A stretch of 64,000 nucleotides of DNA from Tubiluchus corallicola (lineage: Eukaryota; Priapulida; Priapulimorpha; Priapulimorphida; Tubiluchidae), in NCBI GenBank assembly GCA_030141605.1, contig JAQGDQ010000035.1:248001-312000 (forward strand). The letters run 5' to 3'. Position numbers and translations under genes: made by a program. The notes below the pieces were generated by a model. The model had not been told where the DNA came from, did not search any database, and saw nothing but the letters and a program-made list of their open reading frames with translations. Shown piece after piece: positions 36,919 through 53,800 of this stretch; position 1 is the stretch's first letter; every line of letters begins with the position of its first letter.

Positions 36919-37196
36919 TATGTTTTCCTTTGGCCTTATCTTGTTGACAAATGACTCGTGACTGTAGCGCCGCTAAGTGGATCGTACTTTCATAAAAGAT
37001 GTATTAGTTAAAAAATGTCAAATAATTGGAAATTATTAGAATTTATTTTTTTGCTGCAAATATATATTACTATAAGAATTTAGACAAAAATGCTTTAATA
37101 TTTTATAGCAGCGGAAGTATTGTAGGAATTTTTTCAACAAAAATTAACTGTCGATGCTAATAATAGATAACAGCACAATCGCACCATTAACCAAGC
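36919..37196. promoter_or_regulatory. Probable bidirectional promoter, endophilin-B / NDUFAB1
   Basis: Only 278 bp separate the two divergent start codons (36918 on minus, 37197 on plus), so both promoters and both 5' UTRs must fit here unless an upstream untranslated exon exists. GCGGAAGT at 37111-37118 matches the ETS/GABP (NRF-2) core CGGAAGT, a site common in nuclear genes for mitochondrial proteins. No clear TATA element is distinguishable in AT-rich sequence. Transcription starts are not known. Confidence 0.6.
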
Positions 37197-42241
<5,045 letters not shown>

Positions 42242-42735
42242 GGTGTGGTGAGCAATTTGATTCAATCTGACAACTAAATTGTTTCGCATTTAGGTGTATT
42301 TAAAAATACTTGTTCTACTTGCATGCCAGGGTCAATTCATAATCGTAGAGCTGATTTGTACTTTGTAATTTGAGTGAAGTTTTACAAGTGTTTATTTATC
42401 TTTGTAATTGTTTAGGTGAGCTCAATGTTTTACTGCAGGTTTAATGCAGTTTAATGAGTCATTTTTACAATATTCTACAATAGGAAAATACTGTACACAA
42501 AATAGTTTTGTTATTCACAGCCGAATTTTGCTTTAGGGCGAAACTTACGGTACTGCAATTGCACTGTTGGATTTTAGCTTCATCTATTCAAGTAAATGCC
42601 GATCTTTCTTGTGCAGTGTCTTATAACTACAACAAGCTGATAAACAGTACGTTTTCTTCGTTTTTGCTGTTTTGATTCAGTTTACGAGAAATGACTGTTA
42701 TTCAGTGTTAGGTCTTAGTAATACAGTGAACTTAT

Positions 42736-42741
42736 AATAAA
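42736..42741 (+). terminator. Candidate NDUFAB1 polyadenylation signal (AATAAA)
   Basis: AATAAA lies about 495 nt past the NDUFAB1 stop. It is the first canonical hexamer on this strand that I noticed. No transcript evidence. Confidence 0.35.
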
Positions 42742-43127
42742 AGCTTGGTGAGTAGTCTGTAAAATCAAGTTTCATTTCATTTCAATTTATGTTTTAACAT
42801 TTCAAAAACAGTGAATATTAGCTGCTTTTTAGGTACATCTTGTCCAAGTAAGCACACTGTTTCTGCACAATCTCGTTAGAATTGTATTGTATTTAAAACT
42901 TTAGCATTATTGGAAATTTGATAGTTATTGTTTTTTAGTGCTAATCAATATATGTTAGCAAAAGGAAAAGTGCTTCAGAAGCTTATAGGCATTATGTGCA
43001 ATCAAATTTTAAGAGGGGTACTTTGTTTATTGAAAAATTTTGCAATTATTACATAGATGTAGACTTTTTCTTTTTGTCTTCTGGTTTAGTACACAAATGT
43101 AAAACACATCTTGATGTGACTGTAAGG

Positions 43128-44301
43128 TAGGGTTGCATTGAAATTCCGGAAAAGCCTGATTTCAGGTACCGAACCGGTACAAATTTTTGGTTTGTTTTGT
43201 TTCATTGGTAGAAATGTAATGGACACCAAAACTTCAGTTGGGTTAAAGCGCAAGAAAAGCCTCCACTTACATGAAGCTTAAAAAATTGTCTTGAAATTTG
43301 ATGACACTTACCTACCGCCTATTTGCATTCAGAGCTCACTTCAGCAGTAACGCTGTATAAAACTTGTAAATTTAAACTGCCACAATGACCATTAGGCACA
43401 GCCAACTTAATGGTAGGTCGTTGGAAACAAGTTGAGATAACATTGCATAAAGGTTGAAAAATAATCAGAGCATTTGTAGCACACATGTTACTAACTAATT
43501 AAAATTTTAAATTACTGTATCTTGTTTATATAACTAAAATAAGTTTTTGGTTAGTAAGTGGTGCACTTCGGAGGTGAGCCGGCAACATTTACCGATTGGC
43601 ACGAACGTTTTAAATTATTATTTCTAGTTACATAAGTCTTTCCAGCGAGTAAGCGAAATGGTAAGTGATATAGATTTGCATGGAAAGTTTTCCGGGACTT
43701 AATTTAACACTGCCTTTTCTTCCCCTGATTTACGTTTGCATAGGTGACGTCATGTAATGGTGGTGTCGGAACAGTATTGAGGAAAATTTAAAATGAGAAT
43801 GGAGAAAAATTCATTTTAATGCAAGTACGATATGTGCATAAAATTGCTGTAGAGTAATATAGCTTTTTAAGGCATTTTTTCTGAAACCTACTTTGGGTAC
43901 CTCTGTTCTTGTTCTTTAATTGAACTCGGTTGCGATTGGTAAATCTTTTTTTGTAATTCAGCCTTTTTGTCCGACGAGCACCACCATTAAGCAATAGAAC
44001 TACGTCTGACAAAACCAACTGACAATTTTTCAACATTTGCTTATGGTAGGGTGGCAACATTGTTAAATTACCATTTGGGGTAATGCACCTAGCAGTTCTA
44101 CAATGTACCTACATGATATTTAACTATTAATTCAGCAGAAGATGATGTACGCCTTGTGACAATTATAAATAATTATTGACATCTTAGATTTTGGTGAATT
44201 TAGTGTGACTGTTTTAAGTGCTGATAAATGATGCGTTGCCAAATTTTTGAAAAATTCGATGTTGTTTCGGTTCGACAAAATCGGATTTTGATGCATCCCT
44301 A
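43128..44301. mobile_element. hAT-like element with internal repeat shared with 1226-1700
   Basis: The ends TAGGGTTGCATTGAAATTCC and, inverted, TAGGGATGCATCAAAATCCG bound about 1174 bp. The flanks CTGTAAGG and CTGGAAGT agree at six of eight positions, consistent with an old hAT target duplication. Part of the interior (about 43250-43720) is homologous to the repeat in the LMX1 intron. Several short frames inside show no recognisable transposase motif. Confidence 0.65.
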
Positions 44302-44645
44302 CTGGAAGTGTATTTGAAAAGGATGATAAGTTTTTCATTTGCCACAATAATGTGCGTTTCTGGTGCCCTAAAAACTGATAGGACAGAAGAGTACAAGATT
44401 TGTATTGAGTTCATGTAGATAGTCTGCTCTTGGTATAATGCATACGTTATCAGTTTTATATGAACCGAAGAAGAATATAGTTGTAATTAGAAGATAATTT
44501 ACAAATACAATCTTTTGTTAGCCAAAATCTTTGGGCTCAAGTAACGAATTTTGTTAAAGAGAGAGAGAGAGAGTCCCCAGAGATCATTAATTATTTATTG
44601 TTATCAAAGTACGGCGGCAATAAGAAGTAACGTAACTTCTGCTGT

Positions 44646-45258
44646 CAGCGGTGTAGCAAGTGCTTGTGGCGCTCTGGGACAAAAAACTTCTGGCACCACA
44701 CCCTTTTAATGTTTTAATCATTTGTTTTGTGGATGAAGCACAAATTGTGCACATTTTTGTGTCCATGAGCCTGGCTTTCTATTTTCGACGTGATGTGATA
44801 AAGGTTAATGAATTTTTTCTAATAATCACCGAGTTTGATTTGGGGTACTGCGCCAGAATAACTCTTTTCTATGCATTAGTTACGAGTAACATGACAGTCA
44901 TTAAACATTCAGCTCCAGCATTAAAACATGCATAGATTATTAAAGATACAGAATACTGCAGGTTTTCACAATAGTACAATCGGCATTTAAAGAAATACCA
45001 CCGTTTCTCCCAAAATTATCGATCTGCTAAGCCACATGACACCCTACGCACGCCGTTAAATAACAACACCAGCTTTTTTCTAGGCTGTATGTAGTAATTA
45101 AGTCAGCTACGATAATCTCTAAGAAATTTTGTTGTAGTTTGAAAACTGTTGTTAGTAGTTTTTTACTGTCGGATCTGTAATTAATAATTAGCAGTCATTG
45201 AATCTAACCATTGCACCCAGGGGTGATTGCCCCCACCTTGCTAGTGGTTAGTGTCACC
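44646..45258. mobile_element. Possible DNA-transposon remnant with CAGCGGTGTAGCAAG end
   Basis: The left end CAGCGGTGTAGCAAGTGC is followed by GTGGCGCTCTGGGACAAAAAA. The candidate right end, read inverted, is CCACTAGCAAGGTGGGGG. Both share TAGCAAG and resemble CAGTGGCGTAGC-type termini of known DNA transposons. No coding motif and no clear target duplication were found. Confidence 0.3.
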
Positions 45259-47772
45259 TTTGCACAGAGAGCATATACACAAAAGGAAAAGTACGACCTT
45301 CTTTTAATTGTATATTACACACAACTCTAAGTAGTGGTACATTTGCGAGATTTTGTGTACTTTTGCTGTTGTTAAATCATAAATGTGCACAGTGGCATCC
45401 GCTGCAGAGGAGTTCTAAGTTTGTAAAGGCGTCACAAAAATGAAATACACAACAATAGATGCTTTCGATACTTCATTTCAATACACTTTGTTACTGTGCT
45501 GTAGTTTTCGCAGAAGTTATATGTACTCTAGAATTTCTCACAAGCAGCAAATAACGATTTGAAATACCTTGCTATATAAACAATCTGTGCGAAAAATTAT
45601 AATCCGTACAAGAAGCATTAGTGAAAATGTAATGTTTCATTAAAATGTAGTAACAAAAAAAAAGTGCTTTCTGTTTTGGAGATTTGCCCATTACAAATAG
45701 TGGAACTGCAGTTGTGGTATAAGCAAAGCATTACTACATCATGGAATGAATCATAATTAATTGTCATAGTTTGGTAAATACAGAAACATTATTTTTAGGC
45801 GATTTACCATTTCAGTTGAAGAGAACACTTACTGGTGTACGAATATTTTGTATTTTTAATCTCTTTTAAGTGGGAAGTTCTTTGGATCATTAACAGTTTT
45901 TTTTAGAAAAGTCTGTTGATTCTATAGATTTCAGTCAAAATGGGAATAACACTGTAGCCACATGTAGAAGGATAGCAAGCTGCTTTTAAACAGTTTCGTA
46001 TTTAGCAAAACATGACAGTGAAAATGGTTTGTTATGCTTGATCAAAGTTTCAATTTGCATGAAAAACCCTTCACGCCTAGGAATCATCTTCTCAACCATG
46101 TTTATAGGCTGGTGCCATTCACAATTACGTATTTTTCGCATCTGAAATATTCTTAGAACTGCGTTCATTAAAATTTAATGTGGAAATATGTGGGTGTTAA
46201 AATATATCATATACAAAAATTGATGAATAAAAGCAGGCAAGCTTTAGCTTTGACGTACATCACTTGATCATCGAATAAAAGCAGGCAAGCTTTAGCTTTG
46301 ACGTACATCACTTGATCATCTCTATGAATGCTAAGACCGTTTTTATGTACCGGTGTATGTACTATGTAACATGCTAAAAATCTAAGAAAGTACAATTAAA
46401 TGTGCTGCAACATTTCAAAAACTGTTGTAAAATAGAAAACAAAGCACAAAACAAATAAAAGTTTAAGGAATGTTTAATAATTTACCAGTTAATTCATATT
46501 TAAGGCTAATTTTTTAATCAAATTTTCAGACTAATTGTTACAATCTACAATCAAATCACGCTAAATTATTTTATAATCCTATTAATAGGAATCAACAGTT
46601 GATTTTAAATGTTATAAATGGTTCATTCACTTCATTTTGTATTTTTACATTACACTAAATATTTTTTTACATTAAAGACTAGTCAGATGCCATACCAAAA
46701 ATTTAAATTATTTAGCAATTCAATGATAATATCAGATTAGAATGCAAAATTTCTAGAATTTCACAATACATGACAGCCAAGTAAAGCAACATCTTTCACG
46801 TTTAAACCAGTGCTGAGAATTTACCAACAAAAACTATTGCAGAGCCTAATGGTATAGATGATTTTGTACATACAAACAGGATTTATTTAACTACGTAGCA
46901 GCAAGGCAACAGACGACAATCTGATCATAAACACAACTTAAGTGAAACATAACATTTATTATAATAAAGTGATGCTGAATCAATATTCACTGACAATATA
47001 CAATGCAAAATAAGCTTAAATTAACCATATATCATGCCGCTACATTTACATCAGCATTTCCAGACAGTTTTACATTTTTATATCCATACACAAAGCTAGT
47101 TCTTGCACATTAATTGTACAGATTGTCACTTTTACATTAACTCAGAAGAAAAACTATTGCACAAAAGAAAGATACAACTTTACAACTGTTATCAACAATT
47201 ATCAATAGTACAAACTAAAGCATTGATTTGTCTGTGTAGGATTTTAGATCAGCAACTAATTGTCGTTTTTATAATATGCATACGGCTGTGTTTCAAACTC
47301 CAACAATTATAATAGTTTAAAATCGGATTAAGCAAGTTTTTCAACTTTAAAATGGCTTCTACACACACATTTTCATGAAATCAAACAAATTTAATAATGC
47401 AGGCCATTTTTAATAACAAGCAGAACTGTATGTTGAATACAAAAGCTGTTTAATTTTAATTTTGTCACCTGTAAATGCAGCAATCGAAAATACTTGTTAT
47501 GAAGGTCACAACTTGTTTTATACCCAGTTGTTTTTCTTATTACATGAACCAGATGCAGTATATGTTGTAAGTGGTAAAACCATATGGTTTGTGGCACATC
47601 ATTATTTAGGAGTAAGGTCTGAATCGTATAAATTATTCTACAGTTTTCCCTTTAATTTAATTCTCTGTGATTAATTTTTACAGCATTATAATAACATTAG
47701 AAATTATTATCTGAATAATTTACCAAAACCCATTTTAACATCAAATAAAATAGATAAAAATAATGTGCATAT
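45259..47772. other. Intergenic sequence between NDUFAB1 and TOM1
   Basis: The only structure recognised is a 48-bp tandem duplication at 46225-46320. Short open frames have no family resemblance. Confidence 0.55.
46225..46320. repeat. Exact 48-bp tandem duplication
   Basis: Two adjacent copies (46225-46272 and 46273-46320) begin GAATAAAAGCAGGCAAGC and end CACTTGATCATC. No mismatch is seen between them, so the duplication is recent or an assembly artefact. Confidence 0.95.
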
Positions 47773-47778
47773 TTTATT
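47773..47778 (-). terminator. Candidate TOM1 polyadenylation signal
   Basis: TTTATT on the plus strand, AATAAA on the minus, lies 70 nt past the TOM1 stop codon. Confidence 0.5.
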
Positions 47779-47847
47779 ATTAATACACAACATTTGAAAG
47801 TTTATACAGATTAGCATGCACTCAATAATTACGATCATGCAGCTTAA

Positions 47848-50800
47848 TTACAAAGCGAAAAGCGAATTTTCCGTCTCTTCCTTTTGAATTTGTCGATTAC
47901 TTCGTTGGCCAGTTGCAGCACTAATGCTTGGCAGCTCTTCAGCTGCTACAGCCCTCGATGCCAAAAACTGATCAAATTCTACAATTAACAGCATTTAATC
48001 ATGAAAACTTTTTAACTGTAAAAAAGTCTTAGAACGTGCAAAATTACAAATACCAAAACTTCAAAAATATCAAATATATAAAATAATAAATAGCACAAAC
48101 CAATTTTTATAAACATTAGTTAACTTTGCTAAAACACGTCGTAGTATTCTGAAATTAAAACTACAAATTAAAAAATGTGTGCGAATCAAAATTTTACCTA
48201 AACCGATTTCTTAATTACCTTATTTTGGCGACCACCTATTACTTAAAATATTGTACCCAAAACTAACACTGAGCAAAAGTGCGATGGTGAAAATAGTTGT
48301 GAGCGAAGACCGTTATACAGCAATTGCTCAATACACAAACCTGCACTGGTGACGGGCTCTTGTGGATTAGCATTATCTGAATTTTCCTTCAGCCATTTTT
48401 CCATCTCTTCATAATCTTGCTCTTTTTCCTGAGGCAAATGGTAAAAAGTTAAACATCATACACAAATTATACAAAAAGTAAAGTGTATGGTATATCTGTT
48501 AAGATTTACTGATTTAACTGTAGGCAATTTAAATTCAGTATTTATATATAGGCTCAGCAGATGTATGGAATCAGCCGTGTAAGCAAAAATGCTGATATAA
48601 TGCAAGTACAGTACAGACATCGTCTAATTAGCAGAAATCTGATATGCAGCTTTTGTTTTGACACATATCTGCCTCTCACAGTTGCAACTAACCAAATGCA
48701 TCAACTTCACTGGAATGTAACTCTTCTGATTAAATTATGTAACTTGAAATCCATACCACAACAAAAATAATAAAATAAAATGCACAGTGTTTCTTTCTAA
48801 ATCGTGCAGTTGTTATAAGGTTAAAGAAAACAAAGTAGACAGGCAAAAGTAAAAATTTTTAAATCAAATATTAACCAATAATAATGAAATAAGCTAGTGT
48901 TTTAAATTGAAAGAAGAAAAAATCCGAAAAAACCAAGCAACAAAGAAAGCAGAAGCATCTTAAGATTAGACGCCAAAAATCATATGGAAAACTTGGAGTA
49001 ATTATTAAAAATTTAATTAATTAAGAGTTCTATTGCCACAATGCTGTGCACTACCATGATACATGCGATAAGTTGCCCGTGCAAAACAGACAATTATTAT
49101 AAAACATTATGCCAATCATTACTTGTCTACTAAAATTTCGCAAATTAGTAAATTTACCGGTAAAGACTCGCCAGTTCCATCCTGTGAAAAAAGCACAATC
49201 AACTGTCACTAATAGTTTATCCAAAATAAGAAAAAAATACAAATTGCAAACTAATAAAAGAATCATTGTTTTCATACAGTTATTTAGACTTTAGGTAGTT
49301 GCTTACTGCTGCACTTATTATTGTATGCAAAGAAAATCATACCTTTGGTCTGTGTGGTGCATGGCGTGTACCAACTGCTGTCCCTAGACTGACACTGTAC
49401 TGATTCACATTTGAGTTGTCTTCGTACGTGCTACCACTGAAAAACGTAAAAAATTGTATCTGCACTGCATATTTATGACAATTAAATTTGCCCTTTAAAA
49501 CAACCAGCAAGATGGTAACCCTGGCTTATAAAACTTATTATATGTTTATAAAGCTTTAACAGTTAGTTGATGATGATGATAGCCCTTATCAGCCTCTTTT
49601 TGCAGGCAAACATTTCTGTACAAACATTATACAATTTTACATAGATAGAGTGTAATTCTACAACATCACATGTTTCGCATTCTGTAATTAGCTGGTGCAT
49701 ATAACATTACTTATGGTGATGTTAAACAAATAGTATTAAAGTGAGTGTTAAAATCAAGGTTATTAATGAAGCAAGTTTCCTGTCCAGTAACATAAAAATG
49801 CAGTTAAATTAATGTACTAAATTATAAAATTCCCAACATTTAAGGCCACAATGAGTTACGACCAATAATCTCAAAAACTACACAAATTTAAGCCATATTT
49901 TACTCAAATTTAGCAACAATAGTTTAAAATAAAAGGGTAAAATCAAAAATAAAATAAAATGGATTGGAGCTCTCTTATGGCCAGCAAATTTTTTGTTCAA
50001 CATCAAAATTTAACATACGATTATTATTGAATGATTAAATACCACTGTTTCAGTAGTCTAAGATGATTACAAACATGAAGAGAGCAACTACGACACACCG
50101 CAACTTTCTTTAGACCACAAAATTTGCATCACTATATTGACCTGCACCTAATAAAGTCATTAAGGTCGTAGTATTTTAAGGGTAAATCTTTTTTTGCTGT
50201 AGGTGTTTTTCCTTTTTCTTTTCTGTTAAATCAACACAGCCAGGAATCACTAAATGTCTAACTTGAGTGTTAACAATAACATACCCCTGCCGACTCTGCT
50301 CGTATGTCGTTTGCCTTGCCTGTGCAAACATGTCAAATTCACTCACATCTGATTCTGTCACACCTGAAATCATTAAAGTGAAATAATATAATTATCAACG
50401 TTATTTATTAGTGCAGATTATTTCGCCAGCAGATGTCAATGCTATAAATCAAACCAAAACAAACAATCGGTAAAATTATGACACCTCTAACCAAAGCATA
50501 GGATAAATTATATCATTACACAATCACAAGAGTGAAATTCAAGCATTCATAACTTAGAAAGTAGTGTCATAATTGTACCAATTATTTGTTTTGGCTTGAT
50601 TTATAGGACCGAAAATGACTGTTGCTGTCAAAACGATCGTCTCCGCTAATAAACAACATGTTAATTCCTAGAGGCTGGCTCTTTTATGTATTTAATACAA
50701 TTATTATTAATGCAGTAATTATTTTTAGCATTCATTGAGAATGCTACTGATTGTAATTGCAACTAACTTTAAAGAAACCATGACATTTGGCTCCAATATA

Positions 50801-53800
50801 AGAAACATATATATATATATGAGCATAATACAAAAGTATGGTAAATAATCATTTCACCTGCCATTTATATCAACATAAGCAAGTAATTAATATTTTTAAT
50901 AGCTATTACTGCCCTTGTAAAACAACCACTACGAAATTAGTGAAGAAATTAAGTTAGTAACTGAAAATGAAAAATAAAAAGTAGCTCAGAAGGATAGTTA
51001 AGTTAAAACCTCACACAATCTGTTAATTCTATGGCATACCTTCCACCATGCACCATGCAGGGTCAGCCGTATCATAGACTGGCTCATTGTTATCATAGAC
51101 CGGTTCTGCTTGAGCAGAAGACAAAAATGGATCAAAATCTAGAAAATGTTAAGCTAAACTAATTGATAAACATTCAATCCATGCAGGTTAATTTGTCCTT
51201 GAAATAAAAAATTACTATTCCTACAAGAGCAACTGAAAATAACAAAGCAAATAAAATTAGAAAATAATTTGTCATTTGATGAGCCATGTAAAAACAGTAT
51301 CTGTTCTCTATTATTTTGTTAATAAATGAAACAAAAAAACTGAAAACGAGAAAAGATTATTCAGTCACATGCCTTTAGAGACCATGCTGATGCTACCGAC
51401 AGCAAACAAAACGAGGAATTGAAAGTCTTACTGACACTATTGTTATTATATATACTACATGTTATTATTATGAAGGTTTACCCAAATCTGCCAACTGTTG
51501 TGTTGCTGCTGCTAAGCTCGCATTAACATTATTTTGTTGAGTAGGTTCCGGAGAATCTGACCCAAAGTCAATAAGCGTGGCTGACTCAGCTGCAGACTGT
51601 TGCAGCGGCTGTGGTGGCGGCTGTAGTCGTGGTGTTGTTGTTGCCTATGAAGCAAAAAAGTATATAAATCATGTATTTTTAGCAAAAATACTGTAGCCAT
51701 TTCACAGAAGTTTGAACACTTCTGAAAAAATGTAACAAAGAACTAATGTGTGAATAAAAAGTACAAAGTAAATGGGTTGACAAAGAAATTTCTGAAAGGT
51801 TATTGACATAATCTGTGCAAGCATACAAAACTAGTTAAACTGCAAACAGAATTACTCACAGAATAATCGCTTTACAGAACTTTTGTGAATTTTACAGCTG
51901 ACACAAGTATTAACAGTTTGCACAATGAAAACAAGCAAGAAAACCAAACATTAAAATTCCAAGACTGAGCTTTATAAACTTGAGTCTTGTTAGAACTGCA
52001 ATTCTTGGATACAAAAAAAATGCTTTACTCAAAAAATTGTTCATATTTGAAATTTTGTGTTTTATTTTATTTACACCTCTACCACTTGATGGGAAGATGC
52101 ACTACATTCCTCTAAGAATGTTGAGTTCTATTTTTGGAGTTTGAACCGTGTAGCTGAACCAATAGGAAAGTTAAACTCAGCACTCAAATGCGGCTCATTA
52201 CAACTATGTTAAATTTCACAGCTGTAGGACATATGCACCAAACAGCCAAATTGTCAGATAAACATGGAGACATGCACATATGACTTTCACGGCAAAATTA
52301 AACAAACACTAGCAAAGGGCTGTCATTTTAATTTGAGATTTAAGACCCTCACTATAAGATAAGCTTTTACAACTCAAAATCCTGCTTTCATTACAAATAT
52401 TCAGTGTATTTTACTATAAACTTACTGTAAAACTTGTTTTTTTTTTACTTTTTTATAAATTTTTTGTTAGCGGTATGAAATTTGAAGAACCGCCATTTTT
52501 CATTGCATTAGATGAGTGACATTATAAGTAATCAAGAGGTCTCCAAAGATCGTTAAACAAATAGCGGTAACCAAAGACGCGAAACACAGCAATCTTTGCG
52601 GCATTGCACGCATTCGAAATTCGCCAAAAAAGGTAAGTTATTTAACTTAATAAGTTTTTTTGTTTAATAATAACTATGAATTCTTTGTGTAATCATAATA
52701 ATGCATTAAAAAACTTCAGTATCTGTTGGGGTTATGCAGGCATTTAAATTTACGTATGACTGCAAATTTGTAGTAACTTAGTAGACAATCTGCATGCAAC
52801 GAATACCACATACAAAAATTATGGCATTAGTTTCTGAATAATGGTTAGCTTTTTACACTAGCAAAGCAATACCTGGACATTTGCAACTGTATTACCTCTG
52901 TAAATGTAGGAGGTGGTGAATATGTCGGAGCGGACGATTGTTGCGCTGCACTTGGCGGACTTTGTCCTGCAGATTGAGCTGCCAGTCCAGCACGGTATCT
53001 CTCAAATCTCTCATACCGAAGAAAGGCATTGTTCAGGTCATCATTAACATGTAGTAACTCGCCTATTAACAAAATGCATGAATCGGTATTAGAGTTCTGT
53101 GTAAACCAAATAGCACTTTAACAAGCTTTGCAAATGGAAAAATGCGTAGATATTTGAATGATATGCATAAAGGCATCACCCACAGTGACCAAAGAATGAT
53201 TTGAATTCAAGTGTAGATCTCGTTCTTCTGGTAATACTGCACAAGCAGTTTAATCTTTCTGTCTTTTCTTGCTTAACACACCTCAAAACACACTTTACCT
53301 AAATTTTGTTTTACACCAGTGCTATTCAACGTGGTGGACGGTACACCTAAGGATGGACTAAACTCGGCTGAGGGTGGACCAGAAACACGGAATTCCACTT
53401 ACAATTCATATTGGTACTGTTTTGGCCATTGGAAATTTTCCCACAGGAAAAGAAGTGCAAAAAATTGAGTTTTTCTTGTATACGGGTTGAAGAATAGCAA
53501 ATATTGAAAAAGAATTCACTGGTACAACATCCCTAACATAAAATAAGCAAGTTGCAAGTAAAAAAATTATTGTTTGGCATTTTGTTACTTTGGCAACCAT
53601 TGAATGTTTGCTGTACATCAGCCAAAATCTGTTAAGAAATGATAATGCTTTTGCACGAAAAATGACTGTATAGTAGCCACAAAGTTATTTTTGGAAAAGA
53701 ACAATTGTCTTACAATTTGGCAATTCAATTTCTACTGTTCACATATAATGATTTATTAATAATAGTAATTAAGAGTTGTGGATGCGCATGTGTATCTGGT

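Noticed and set aside
52440-52640. GC-richer stretch ending in a plus-strand donor-like AAGGTAAGTTA
   Set aside because: No reading frame or acceptor partner supports an exon on this strand.
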